Shown: positions 1 to 10,000 of the stretch, piece after piece
Numbering within the stretch: position 1 is the stretch's first letter
Layout: each line of letters begins with the position of its first letter
NCBI GenBank assembly: GCA_026414995.1
Contig: JAOAHY010000009.1
Location: forward strand, 1-42,596
DNA length: 42,596 nucleotides
Origin: Caldisericia bacterium
GTDB lineage: Bacteria > Caldisericota > Caldisericia > B22-G15
Direction: 5' to 3'
The notes under the pieces: model-generated
Told to the model about the DNA's origin: nothing
The model's database searches: none
What the model saw: the letters and a program-made list of their open reading frames with translations, nothing else
Made by a program: the position numbers and the translations under genes

Positions 1-888
1 ATTATTTTATGTGGACTTGCAATTGCAATTCCATTTCAAGCACAACAATTTAATATTGGAGCAGAAGGAGCTCTTTTTATATCAGCAGCTGTTGCTACTG
101 GTTTTGGAGTTTCAACAAATTTTCCTAAATTAATACATATTCCTTTAATGCTTCTTGTCGCAGGTGGAGTAGGAGCATTTTGGGGATTTATTCCAGGAAT
201 TTTAAAGGCAAAATGGAAAGCAAGTGAACTTGTTATAACTCTGATGATGAATTATGTAGCACTTTATCTTAGTTTATATATTATAAATTTTCATTTTAGA
301 GATAAAAAAGCGGGGTATCTTGTATCATATCAACTTCCAAAAACTGCTTGGTTTGATCAATTTGTAAAAAATACAAGAATACATTATGGAGTTTTGTTAA
401 CAATTGTTTTTATAATTTTAGTTTACATTTTACTTTACAAAACAAAACTTGGTTATGAAATAAGAATGACAGGTTTTAATATAAACTTTGCAAAATATGG
501 AGGAATTAATACTTTTAAAATTATTTTATTAACTCAAGTAATAGGTGGCTTAATTGCAGGAATTGCAGGGATAAGTGAGGTTATGGGAATTCATAGAAGA
601 TTTAATTGGCAAGCAACACCAGGTTATGGGTGGGATGGAGTTGTTGTTGCAATAATTGGTAGAAATCATCCAATTTTAATAGCATTTGCATCAATTTTTA
701 TAGCATATTTAAGAGTAAGTGGTCAGGTTTTAAATTTACTTACTGATATTCCAGCAGAAATTGTAACAGTTCTTGAATCCATAATAATTCTTTTAATTAC
801 TGCTGAAGCATTTCTTACACAATGGAAATATAGAATTACAGTGAGAGAAGCAGAAAAAAGGGAGGTTAAAATTGAATCCGCTTCTTAA
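1..888 (+). CDS. BMP-type nucleoside ABC transporter permease (partial, 5' end outside window)
   Basis: The reading frame is open at base 1, so the start lies left of the window; the first in-frame ATG (148) is internal. The product is an inner-membrane permease of the BPD_transp_2 family, the NupP/YufP-like half of a nucleoside importer. The motif FNIGAEG near the visible N-terminus is typical of this subunit, and about seven hydrophobic segments follow. The second permease overlaps its 3' end by 17 nt. A full paralogue (384 aa) lies at 19155-20309, so roughly 90 residues are missing here. The matching ATPase and binding protein are probably just left of the window (inference). Nucleoside-processing genes follow directly, which supports a nucleoside rather than a sugar substrate. 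Confidence 0.88.
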   Translation: MILCGLAIAIPFQAQQFNIGAEGALFISAAVATGFGVSTNFPKLIHIPLMLLVAGGVGAFWGFIPGILKAKWKASELVITLMMNYVALYLSLYIINFHFRDKKAGYLVSYQLPKTAWFDQFVKNTRIHYGVLLTIVFIILVYILLYKTKLGYEIRMTGFNINFAKYGGINTFKIILLTQVIGGLIAGIAGISEVMGIHRRFNWQATPGYGWDGVVVAIIGRNHPILIAFASIFIAYLRVSGQVLNLLTDIPAEIVTVLESIIILLITAEAFLTQWKYRITVREAEKREVKIESAS

Positions 889-1789
889 AAGTATTTTAAG
901 CACATCTTTTGGTTTTGCAATCTTAAGGGTCATGACTCCAATTTTATATGCTGCAATTGGAGTCGCTATAACAGCCCTATCAGGTGCAATAAATATCTCT
1001 ATGGAAGGAACAATGCTTTTAGCAGCTTTCTTTGGTGTTATAGTTAGTGCTTTTACACAAAATCTACTTTTTGCTTTGATTGCAGGAGTAGCAGCAGGAA
1101 TAGGACTTGCTTGTATTCTTGCATATTTTCATCTTAAACTCAAAGCAGATATAATTCTAGCAGCAATTGCTTTAAATATGTTTTCATCAGGATTTTCAAT
1201 CTTTCTTCTTTATGTTTTTGCAAAAGATAAAGGAACATCAAGTTCTCTAAAAAGTTTAGTTTTTCCATCACTTCATATTCCAATTCTTAAAGATATACCA
1301 ATATTAGGTGAGATTTTTAGTGGCCATAATATTCTTACTTATTTAGCATTAATATCTGTAATTATTTTTTATATAATAATCTTTAAAACTCCACTAGGAT
1401 TAAGAATTAGAGCAGTAGGTCAAAATCCAGACGCAGCAAGTTCTGTTGGTGTTAATGTTAATAAAATTAGATTTTATGCATTAGTTCTTTCAGGGATTTT
1501 TGGTGCTCTTGGTGGTCTATATTTAGCGATGGGTTATGTTAGTTGGTTTGCAAGAGATATGACAGCAGGAAGAGGATTTATTGCTATTGCTGCTTCTAAT
1601 TTAGGAACTCATATGCCTGTTGGTGTTTTTCTTGCTTCTCTTCTTTTTGGTATTTTAAATACCATTGCTATTTATCTTGCATCGCTTCAAATTCCTTCAG
1701 AATTTATTCAAATGATACCTTATATTGCAACAGTTATTACTCTAACAATATATTCAATTCAAGCATCAAGAAAAAGAAGAAAATTATAA
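872..1789 (+). CDS. BMP-type nucleoside ABC transporter permease, second subunit
   Basis: This 305-aa polytopic protein is the NupQ/YufQ-like permease that pairs with the preceding subunit. The start is a TTG at 872, chosen because AGGGAGG lies 6 nt upstream and the frame continues as a typical N-terminus of this family. Family motifs include GAINISMEGTM near residue 38 and the loop LGLRIRAVGQNPDAA near residue 173, followed by a GVNV segment. It overlaps the upstream permease by 17 nt, which points to translational coupling. The nucleoside hydrolase begins 16 nt downstream. A homologue sits at 18173-19168 in the second importer operon. The exact nucleoside transported cannot be read from the sequence. 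Confidence 0.9.
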   Translation: MNPLLKSILSTSFGFAILRVMTPILYAAIGVAITALSGAINISMEGTMLLAAFFGVIVSAFTQNLLFALIAGVAAGIGLACILAYFHLKLKADIILAAIALNMFSSGFSIFLLYVFAKDKGTSSSLKSLVFPSLHIPILKDIPILGEIFSGHNILTYLALISVIIFYIIIFKTPLGLRIRAVGQNPDAASSVGVNVNKIRFYALVLSGIFGALGGLYLAMGYVSWFARDMTAGRGFIAIAASNLGTHMPVGVFLASLLFGILNTIAIYLASLQIPSEFIQMIPYIATVITLTIYSIQASRKRRKL

Positions 1790-1805
1790 AAAGAAAGGAG
1801 AAAAA

Positions 1806-2741
1806 ATGAAAAAAATAATTCTTGATTGTGATCCTGGACATGATGATATGATTGCTATTATGCTTGCTTCAACAAGAAATGAAATAGAACTTCTTGGTAT
1901 TACAACAGTTGCAGGAAATCAAACTGGAGATAAAACATTTGAGAATGCATTAAAAACATTGACATTAATAAATAGAAAAGATATAAAAGTTGCAAGAGGT
2001 TTTGATAAACCAATATTAAGAGATTTAGTAACTGCTCCAAAAATTCATGGAATATCAGGTTTGGATGGAGCCAATCTTCCTATACCTCAGGTTGAACCAC
2101 TTAAAATTCATGCAGTCGATTTTATAATTAACACAATTTTAAACTCAAATGAAAAAATTTATCTTGTTCCAACAGGGCCACTCACAAATATAGCAATTTC
2201 TCTTATAAAAGAACCAAAAATAAAAGAAAAAATAGAAAAAATTGTTCTAATGGGTGGAGCAATTTTTGATTCAAATATTACTCCTTCTGCGGAATTTAAT
2301 ATTTATGTTGACCCTGAAGCAGCAAAAATTGTTTTTAATTCAGGTATTCCACTAGTAATGGTTGGTCTTGATGTTACAAATAAAGCTCTTTTAACTTTTG
2401 AAGATATTGATAAAATTGAAAAAATGAATGGAAAAGTTTCAAGGGTTGTTGGTCCACTTTTAAAATTTTTTGCTAACGCAAATAAGGAATTTTTCGGATT
2501 TAATGGAGCACCAATTCATGATGCTTTAACAGTAGCATATCTTGTTGATGAATCTGTATTAACCTTAAAAGATTATTATGTAGATATAGAAACACAAGGA
2601 GAATTAACAAGGGGAAGAACGGTTGTTGATACTTATGGTGTTTTGAAGAAAAAACCAAATGTTTCAGTTGCGGTTAATTTAGACATAAATAAATTTAAAA
2701 AAATGATTTTTGAAATGATTGAAAAGTTAGATATAAGTTAA
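1806..2741 (+). CDS. inosine-uridine preferring nucleoside hydrolase family protein
   Basis: This is a cytoplasmic 311-aa enzyme of the nucleoside hydrolase family, which cleaves the N-glycosidic bond of ribonucleosides to give ribose and a free base. The N-terminal calcium-binding motif DCDPGHDD (D7, D9, D13, D14) is intact. Also visible are PTGPLTN, the MGGA loop, EFNIYVDPEAA, and the C-terminal PIHDALTVAYL, whose histidine is the usual catalytic acid. GAAAGGAG precedes the ATG at good spacing. It sits between the permease genes and the deaminase and phosphorylase genes, so it probably acts on imported nucleosides. Substrate preference (purine, pyrimidine or nonspecific) is not decided by these motifs. 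Confidence 0.92.
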   Translation: MKKIILDCDPGHDDMIAIMLASTRNEIELLGITTVAGNQTGDKTFENALKTLTLINRKDIKVARGFDKPILRDLVTAPKIHGISGLDGANLPIPQVEPLKIHAVDFIINTILNSNEKIYLVPTGPLTNIAISLIKEPKIKEKIEKIVLMGGAIFDSNITPSAEFNIYVDPEAAKIVFNSGIPLVMVGLDVTNKALLTFEDIDKIEKMNGKVSRVVGPLLKFFANANKEFFGFNGAPIHDALTVAYLVDESVLTLKDYYVDIETQGELTRGRTVVDTYGVLKKKPNVSVAVNLDINKFKKMIFEMIEKLDIS

Positions 2742-2758
2742 ATCAAAAGGAGGTATTT

Positions 2759-4054
2759 GTGCTAATAAAAAATACAACAATTATAAATTTTTCAGATCTT
2801 AAAATTGAAAAAAATAAGGATATTTTGATAGAAGGGAATATAATTAAAAAAATTGGAGAAAATTTAGAAGGGGGTCAAGAAGTTATTAATGGAGAAAATT
2901 TTTATACAATGCCAGGGTTAATAAATTGCCACTCCCATGTTGCGATGACATTAATAAGAGGTTCAGCAGAAGATGTTAATTCAACTGATTGGTTTAATAA
3001 GTATATTTGGATTTATGAAAAAAATTTGAAACCCCATTTTGTTTATTTTGGAACTCTACTTGGAGCAGCTGAGATGCTCCTTTCCGGTGTAACAACTGTT
3101 TTTGATCACTATTTTTATATGGATGAGGCATATAAAGCTTACGATGAATCAGGCATGAGAGCAGATCTTGCTTGGGCTCTTTTTGGGATAGGAGAAGGTG
3201 AAGAAGAAAATTTTAAAAAAGCAATGGATTTTATAGAAAAATATAATGGTCTTTCTGATAGATTAACACTCTCTTTAGGTCCACATTCTCCATATGTTTG
3301 TCCAGAAGATTTTTTGAAAAAATTTTCTATTTTATCACAAACTTATAAATTAAAAATTCATATTCATGCATCAGAAATGGAGTGGCAGGTAGAAAAAAGT
3401 TTAAAAGAGAAAGGCAGAACTCCAATCGAATATCTATATAATCTTGATTTAATAAAAGAAAACACTCTAATTGCACATGCATATAGAGCAAAAGATGAGG
3501 ATTTAAAAATAATAAAAAATGAAGGTGCTTTTATTGCTCATGCAGCAAAAACATTTATGAAATTTGGAGATCTTTCAGATATTTTGGTAAGAATTTTAAA
3601 AGAAGGAGTAAGATGTGGTTTTGCAACAGATGGAGTTGTTTCTAATAATACACTATCAATTTTTGAATCAGGAAGATTTGCAGCACTTAATGCAAAAATT
3701 TCAAAGAATAATGCTGAAATAGCAAAAATTGAAGAACTTATTCCACTATTTTCTTCAGGTGGATCACTTCTATCACATATAAATTTAGGTGAAATAAAAG
3801 AGGGATATGTTGCTGATTTAATTCTTGTAAATAAAAATTCTCCATCATTAAATCCGTTTATAAATATTTTCGCAAATTTACTCTATTCAATCTCTGAAAG
3901 AGATATAGATACTGTAATTGTTAATGGAAAAGTTGTTGTAAAAAATGGAAAAATTCTTACAATTGATATTCCTTATATTATGAAAGAAATAAATAAAATT
4001 AAAGATGTTATGCTTATAAGAAGTGAAATACCAATGCAAAAATTTGGAGTATAA
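2759..4054 (+). CDS. mtaD: amidohydrolase, 5'-methylthioadenosine/S-adenosylhomocysteine deaminase type
   Basis: This 431-aa metal-dependent deaminase belongs to the TRZ/ATZ branch of the amidohydrolase superfamily. The GTG start at 2759 has AAAAGGAGGT 5 nt upstream. Metal ligands are visible as H58 and H60 in NCHSHV, the histidine of HIHASE, AHAYR, and the aspartate of ATDG. The C-terminus returns to the small beta-sandwich (GYVADLILVNK) normal for the family. Where many members have HNPxSN, this one has HAAKTFMKFGD, as in MTA/SAH-type deaminases of thermophiles. Lying between a nucleoside hydrolase and a phosphorylase, it would deaminate adenosine-type nucleosides (MTA, SAH, adenosine) to inosine-type products. 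Guanine deaminase or another nucleoside deaminase is a less likely alternative. Confidence 0.82.
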   Translation: MLIKNTTIINFSDLKIEKNKDILIEGNIIKKIGENLEGGQEVINGENFYTMPGLINCHSHVAMTLIRGSAEDVNSTDWFNKYIWIYEKNLKPHFVYFGTLLGAAEMLLSGVTTVFDHYFYMDEAYKAYDESGMRADLAWALFGIGEGEEENFKKAMDFIEKYNGLSDRLTLSLGPHSPYVCPEDFLKKFSILSQTYKLKIHIHASEMEWQVEKSLKEKGRTPIEYLYNLDLIKENTLIAHAYRAKDEDLKIIKNEGAFIAHAAKTFMKFGDLSDILVRILKEGVRCGFATDGVVSNNTLSIFESGRFAALNAKISKNNAEIAKIEELIPLFSSGGSLLSHINLGEIKEGYVADLILVNKNSPSLNPFINIFANLLYSISERDIDTVIVNGKVVVKNGKILTIDIPYIMKEINKIKDVMLIRSEIPMQKFGV

Positions 4055-4059
4055 ATTTT

Positions 4060-4782
4060 ATGAGTGAAGCCCATATCAAATGCGAAAAAGAGGATATTTC
4101 AGAAAAAATAATATTAGTTGGAAATCCAGATAGAGCGAAAAGAATTAATAACGAATTTTTAAAAAATAGTAAACTTGTAAATGATTATAGAGCTCTATAT
4201 GTGTATACTGGATTTTATAAAGATGTAAGAATTACTGTTGCAACAACAGGAATGGGCTCACCCTCTGCTGCAATTGTTCTTGAAGAATTAATAAAATTGG
4301 GTGGAAAAATTTTTATAAGAGTTGGTAGTGCAGGTGGGTTAAATCCTGAAATTAAAACTGGTGATATTGTTGTTGCAACTGCTTCTATAAGAGATGATGG
4401 AACATCCTTAAAATATTTGCCATTGGAATTTCCAGCAGTTCCTGATTTTGATTTAACAAAACTTTTAATTAAAAAGGCTAAAGAAAATTTTGAAAGAACC
4501 TTTTATGGTATAATTTTATCTTCTGATGGGTTTTATGAAAATTATGATGAATATACAATGAAAAAATTTGTTGAATCTCAAGTTCAAGCAGTAGAAATGG
4601 AAAGTGGAATTGTTTTTATTGTTTCACAAAGAAGAAAAGTTAAAGCAGGTGCGATTTTTGTTATTGATGGAAATATAACATTAGGAAAAATGAAAGAAAA
4701 GGGGAAAGATAAAGAATTTATGCAAGGTGAATATTTTGCTTCAAAAATCGCACTTGAAACTATTTCAGAATATAAAATATAA
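4060..4782 (+). CDS. purine nucleoside / MTA / uridine phosphorylase family protein
   Basis: This 240-aa enzyme of the PNP_UDP_1 family catalyses phosphorolysis of a nucleoside to base and ribose-1-phosphate. Seen in sequence: the phosphate-binding loop GNPDRAKRI near residue 21, TTGMGSPSAAIVLEEL, RVGSAGGLNPEIKTGDIV, and the ribose-binding AVEMESG near residue 178. The pattern resembles archaeal hexameric MTA/purine nucleoside phosphorylases (FIR-GS-GG and FY-DEE-like segments) more than E. coli Udp, so a purine or methylthio-nucleoside substrate fits the deaminase before it. The start is 5 nt after the deaminase stop, with only GGAG embedded in that gene as a ribosome site, so coupling is likely. 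It is the last recognisable enzyme of the salvage operon. Confidence 0.88.
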   Translation: MSEAHIKCEKEDISEKIILVGNPDRAKRINNEFLKNSKLVNDYRALYVYTGFYKDVRITVATTGMGSPSAAIVLEELIKLGGKIFIRVGSAGGLNPEIKTGDIVVATASIRDDGTSLKYLPLEFPAVPDFDLTKLLIKKAKENFERTFYGIILSSDGFYENYDEYTMKKFVESQVQAVEMESGIVFIVSQRRKVKAGAIFVIDGNITLGKMKEKGKDKEFMQGEYFASKIALETISEYKI

Positions 4783-5782
4783 CTTTTCTTATATTTTACT
4801 TATTTTTATTACTTCATTATGGAGTTTTTGGGGGGTGAATGAAATGTTTCATGAGGGGTGGTATAAACCATTTGAATGGATATATTTTTTATTACCATCT
4901 ATTATAACAATATTGTTATCTATTATCTCAATTTTATATCCAAAAATTGGAGGTGTCTTAATTATAATTTTTGGTGGAATTTTTTCTATTACTGTCTTAT
5001 CAAGAATAATATCAATAAACACTTTAAGTTTGAAAATTATTATTTCTTGGATTCCAGTGACTTTTCTTTTTATTTTAATGGGATTTTTATTTATATATGA
5101 ATCTAAGAAAAAACAAATTAGCAAAAAAATTAAATTAAAAAGAGTGCTCTATTTAATATTAATAAACCTCATAATAATATTTTTATTTGGTGTTCCTCTT
5201 TTTATAAGAAATATAAATAGATTTAATGATGGTTATAGAGGAGAAAGAAAAATTAAAGGTTTTGAAATTGAATTAATATGGTCAGGTGAAGGTGTTGCAT
5301 TTCATTTTAAATCAAAAGGAAATTTGTCATGGAATGAAATCGCACTTTATGGAAAAGGTGAGATTGGTTTTGAAGGAAAAAAATTTATTTATGCGACAAA
5401 AAAAGATTTTGAAAAATATAACATGTTTAGATATATAAATTATGAAGGAACAGAATTAACTGACAAGATATATGATTTTTGGAGATTGCCTACTATTGAT
5501 GAATTAACAAGGAGTATGTATAGAAAAGGAAAATGCGTTGGAGTTCCATGGAATGGAAAAGAAGGAAAGCAAAATTATGAAATAACACCTGATAAAGAAA
5601 CACCCTTGTGGCTTACAAATGAACCAGTAATTTATTATTTGTCTTCAACTGAAGCAAACGATAAAGAGATATATACAATATCTTATAATGGTTGTGTCAT
5701 TAAAAGAGATAAAAGTTTTGTTATTGGTTCTCTTGGTTTCAGAGCTGTAAGAACTAATAAATCATTTGAAGAAAGTAAATAG
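4736..5782 (+). CDS. membrane protein of unknown function with C-terminal Lcl/DUF1566-like domain
   Basis: I do not know the function. From the TTG at 4736 (AAGGTGA 5 nt upstream) the protein has about 348 residues. A first hydrophobic segment ends in SFWGVNEMFHEGW, followed by about three more membrane spans to residue ~155. An extracytoplasmic-looking C-terminal half ends in FWRLPTIDELTRS, YYLSSTEAND and GFRAVR, the pattern of Lcl_C/DUF1566 domains. The N-terminal half resembles small membrane proteins with a WSFWGxNExFHEGW signature (possibly DUF7670, from memory). The start is uncertain: GTG 4727 has no good ribosome site, while ATG 4844 has GGTGA 5 nt upstream but would lose the first membrane span. 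The 5' end overlaps the phosphorylase gene by about 47 nt. Confidence 0.72.
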   Translation: MLQKSHLKLFQNIKYNFSYILLIFITSLWSFWGVNEMFHEGWYKPFEWIYFLLPSIITILLSIISILYPKIGGVLIIIFGGIFSITVLSRIISINTLSLKIIISWIPVTFLFILMGFLFIYESKKKQISKKIKLKRVLYLILINLIIIFLFGVPLFIRNINRFNDGYRGERKIKGFEIELIWSGEGVAFHFKSKGNLSWNEIALYGKGEIGFEGKKFIYATKKDFEKYNMFRYINYEGTELTDKIYDFWRLPTIDELTRSMYRKGKCVGVPWNGKEGKQNYEITPDKETPLWLTNEPVIYYLSSTEANDKEIYTISYNGCVIKRDKSFVIGSLGFRAVRTNKSFEESK

Positions 5783-5854
5783 TAACCACTATATCTTTTC
5801 TTTAAAACCATTTAAAATATTGTTAATAATGATTAAAAAGGAAAGGAGGAATAA

Positions 5855-7099
5855 ATGAAAAAAGTTTTGGAGAGGTTTTTAAATTATGTTAAGTTTGATA
5901 CTCAATCAAAAGAAGGAAGTGAAACTTATCCCTCAACTCAAACTCAAAAAATTTTTGCTGAATATCTTAAAAATGAACTGATTTCGATAGGAATGGAAGA
6001 TGTTGAGGTTGATAAATATTCCTATGTTTTCGCAACACTTCCCTCTAACATAGAAAAAGATATTCCACCTCTTGGTTTTATGGCACATATGGATACAGCA
6101 CCAAATATGAGTGGAAAAAATGTTAATCCAAAGGTAATTGAAAATTATGATGGTAAAGAAATTGTTTTAAATGAAAAAGAAAATATTATTCTTTCACCTT
6201 CTTATTATCCTGAAATATTGAAATATGTTGGAGATGATCTCGTTGTTACTGATGGAACAACTCTTCTTGGAGCAGATGATAAAGGAGGAATTGCAGAGAT
6301 AATAACTGCAATGGAATATCTTTTAAATCATCCTGAAATAAAACATGGAAAAATTAGAGTTTGTTTTACTCCAGATGAAGAGATTGGAAAAGGAGTTGAA
6401 TTTCTTGAACCAGAAAAATTTGGGGTTAAATTTGCTTATACAGTTGATGGTGGAGAAGTTGGTGAACTTCAATTTGAAAATTTTAATGCTGCAAAGGCGC
6501 TTGTTGAAATTAATGGAGTTGATATACACCCTAAAGAAGCTAAAGGCAAAATGAAAAATTCAATGCTAATTGCAAATGAACTTATAAATATGTTGCCTCC
6601 ACAAGAAAGACCAGAACACACAGAAGGATATGAGGGTTTCTTCCATCTTATTTCATTTGAAGGAAAAGTTGAAAAAACAAATCTTTATTTTATTATTAGA
6701 GATTTTTTTAAAGATAGTTTTCAAAAAAGAAAAGAATTAATGAAAAAAATTTCAGAAATTTTAAATTTTAAATATGGGAGTGGAACAGTAAATTTAATAT
6801 TAGAAGATACATATTATAATATGAAAGAAATTGTTGAACCACATATGGAATTAATTGAAATTGCAAAAAAATCTATGGAAGAAATTGGTATAAATCCAAA
6901 AATAATTCCAATAAGAGGTGGTACAGATGGTGCTAGATTATCTTATAAAGGAATACCAACTCCAAACATTGGAGTAGGTGGTTTTAATTATCATGGAAGA
7001 TATGAATATATACCTGTATCATCTCTTGAAAAAGTAACTCAAATTATAATAAATATTGTAAAAAATTACACTGAATTTTATTATAAGTCACCTGGGTAA
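5855..7099 (+). CDS. pepT: peptidase T (tripeptide aminopeptidase)
   Basis: This is a cytoplasmic zinc aminopeptidase of family M20B that removes the N-terminal residue of tripeptides. All family landmarks are present: GFMAHMDTAP (zinc ligand H78, catalytic-site D80), LGADDKGG (bridging D141 region), FTPDEEIGKG (general base E175/E176), YTVDGGEVGEL, and the C-terminal IRGGTDGARLS and GVGGFNYHGRYEY zinc site. The length of 414 aa is normal. A strong GGAAAGGAGG precedes the ATG. The last 19 nt overlap, tail to tail, the 3' end of the secreted propeller gene on the other strand, and no terminator is visible between them. It is probably expressed on its own, 72 nt after the unknown membrane protein. 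Confidence 0.95.
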   Translation: MKKVLERFLNYVKFDTQSKEGSETYPSTQTQKIFAEYLKNELISIGMEDVEVDKYSYVFATLPSNIEKDIPPLGFMAHMDTAPNMSGKNVNPKVIENYDGKEIVLNEKENIILSPSYYPEILKYVGDDLVVTDGTTLLGADDKGGIAEIITAMEYLLNHPEIKHGKIRVCFTPDEEIGKGVEFLEPEKFGVKFAYTVDGGEVGELQFENFNAAKALVEINGVDIHPKEAKGKMKNSMLIANELINMLPPQERPEHTEGYEGFFHLISFEGKVEKTNLYFIIRDFFKDSFQKRKELMKKISEILNFKYGSGTVNLILEDTYYNMKEIVEPHMELIEIAKKSMEEIGINPKIIPIRGGTDGARLSYKGIPTPNIGVGGFNYHGRYEYIPVSSLEKVTQIIINIVKNYTEFYYKSPG

Positions 7100-10000
7100 A
7101 TTATCGATATTTTTTTATTAATTGAATCCCAGTTTACCTTGCATCCTAAATTTTCCGCAACAAATCTAATTGGTAGCATAGTCCTGCCATTTATTATAAG
7201 GGGTGTAACTTTGGGATTTTCTGGATCTATTAATTTAATGTTATTGTTTACTTTTGCTAAATTTTTATCTATCCACAATTCTATAATTATATCATTGAAT
7301 AATATTTTGACTTTTCTTTCATTCTGTTCCCATATCAATTTTGCACCAAGAGGTTCTAAGATATATCTTATAGGTAGATAAGTTCTGCCTTCTATTATTC
7401 TAGGAGGAGTATCAATTTTTTTAGGTGTATCATTAACATACATAATATCGCTATTTATAGTAAGTTCAAATTTAATAATTTTTAAATAAAGTACTTTAAA
7501 AGACTTTTCACCTAAATTTCCTGCAATATCTTCATATTTAAAATTTAGATAATTTATGCCTTCCTTTAAATAAATAATTTGATAAAATTCAAAATTTTCT
7601 GTCAAATTTAAAATATTATCATTTAATTTAAGATATTTAATAAATTTATAATTATCTTTTATTTTACCATTTATAATAAGTGTATCATTATAAACCCTAT
7701 CAGGTATATTCAAAATTAGTTCAGGTTTTTCTAAATCAAGAATCACATTAATTTCTTTTATTGCAAAATTATTAAAAGTATCATATGCTTTTATAAATAT
7801 TTTATTTATGCCTTCATTTAAATTTAAATTAAAATTGAAAAGTCCGGTTATATTAAAATTTATTTTATTATCATTAATATAAATATCCTTAACATTTGTC
7901 TCATGATCATATACCTTACCAATAATATTAATTTGATAATTATTTGTGTAATAGTTATCATTTGGAAAAATAATTTCAATATAAGGAGGATTTGAATCCT
8001 GAATAGGAATTTGAATTATTAAAATTTCAGATATTTCAGTAAAATAAAATCCTACAATTTTTAATTGATAGTAATAAACATTATTAGATGAAATTTCATT
8101 ATCTAAATATTCAAAAGAGTTATTATTAAATACTTTAATTAATTTCATTTCTTCTAATGTGTTACCTCTATAAAGCTCATATTTTCTTATATAAGAAATT
8201 TCAAAATCTAAAATATTCCATTTAATTTTTACAAATTTTTCCATAAATTCATAATTAAATATGATACTAGGTTTTTCAGTGTAAATTTTAATTAATTTAA
8301 ATATTCCATTTCCATCAGTTCCTACATACACATTATTTTTATTATCAATATATAAATCATTCAAAAAATAATTTGTTAATCCATTTGATAGAGGAATCCA
8401 TATTTTATTAATAAAATCATAATAATTAATTCCAGAATCACCAGATGTTAAAATTCCATTATTATATTGATAAATTTTAAAAACTTTACTATTCTCTAAT
8501 CCTAAAAATCTCCAATTTTTACCAATATCTTCAGATTCATATACACCATTGTCTGTTCCAATATAAATTTTATTATTTATAAAATTTAGAATATATATAT
8601 TAGAACCTATTGCTTTTGTATCTACATAATTATGAATATCAAATAATTTTTCCCATACTTTAAGATCTTTAGTTATATATAATCCGTTATTAGTAGCAGC
8701 AAAATATAACTTTTTATCTTCAAAATTAATACAACTAAAAGAATTAATTTTTAATTCATTTAAGCCAATATTTATCCATTTATATTTGTTAATATCTGAC
8801 ATAAAAATCCCTTCATTAGTTGATAAAAAAATTCTAAAAGAATCATTTTTGTCTATAAAAATAGAATTAATACTTGATCTAAAATTTGTTGTTTCATTTG
8901 TTTCTATATATTTCAAATTCTTTAAATCAAAATTAAATAATCCAAAATTAGTTCCTAAATAAATAGTATTTTCATTTAATGGGTTTAAATGAATACAATA
9001 TATTTCTAAATCTAAAGGATAATTATACAAAAATGATCTTCTTATATTATCAAAATATCCTATTTTCCCATCTCTACCGATATAATATAATTTATTGTCA
9101 AACTCTAAAGTATTTGAAATGTATAAAGAAGTATTTACACTATTAAAATATCCAGAATTATTAGAAATATTTAAATAAAAATTGCCAATTTCAGTTGATA
9201 AAATCAAAACATCAGGTGACTCAAAAAAATATGAGTTTATATTCTCTATTGTTAAAGGTAATTCAAGTTCATACCAATTAATAAAACAATCATTTGTATA
9301 GAAGCAAAAACCTCTCTGTTTGTTTACAAGAGGTATATTTAAAATTCCAAATGTATAAATTATATTGTTATTATTTGGATGAATAAATATATTTTTAAAC
9401 GTATAGTATTCAGAATCAAAAATAAATGCTCTTTCCCAAGTTATTCCATCGTTATCAGTTTTAAATAAACCATAATTTGATGTTCCAACAAATAATTTTT
9501 TATTATTGTTTGGATCAATGCCTATCGAATAAATATAATAATAAGTTAAACCAATATTTTCCCATGTATCACCAGCATCTGTTGATTTAAATAAACCTCT
9601 TCCTCCAAGATATATAATTGATGGGTTTTTAAGATTTATTTCAAAACATATAACAATTCCATTAAATGTTTTTTTAAAATTTAAATTTTCTGAATATATT
9701 GATTTATAAAAACCTGAAAATGAAGATAAAAAAATATATGTTAAATCTTGATCTTTTAATTTAGCTATCTCAATTTTTTCAATATCTAATTTTGTGTTTA
9801 TATCAATATTAACCTCATGAAAACTTTCTCCAAAATCGTCAGTTTTATATAATCCATTGTTTGTTGCAACATAGAAAATATTATAATTGTTAGGATCTTC
9901 TTTTATATAATTTACAATGAAGTTATCAAATCCTATTTTAACCCATACTTTATTATTTATTTTTTTGTATAATCCAAAAGAAGTGCATGAAAATTCTGTA

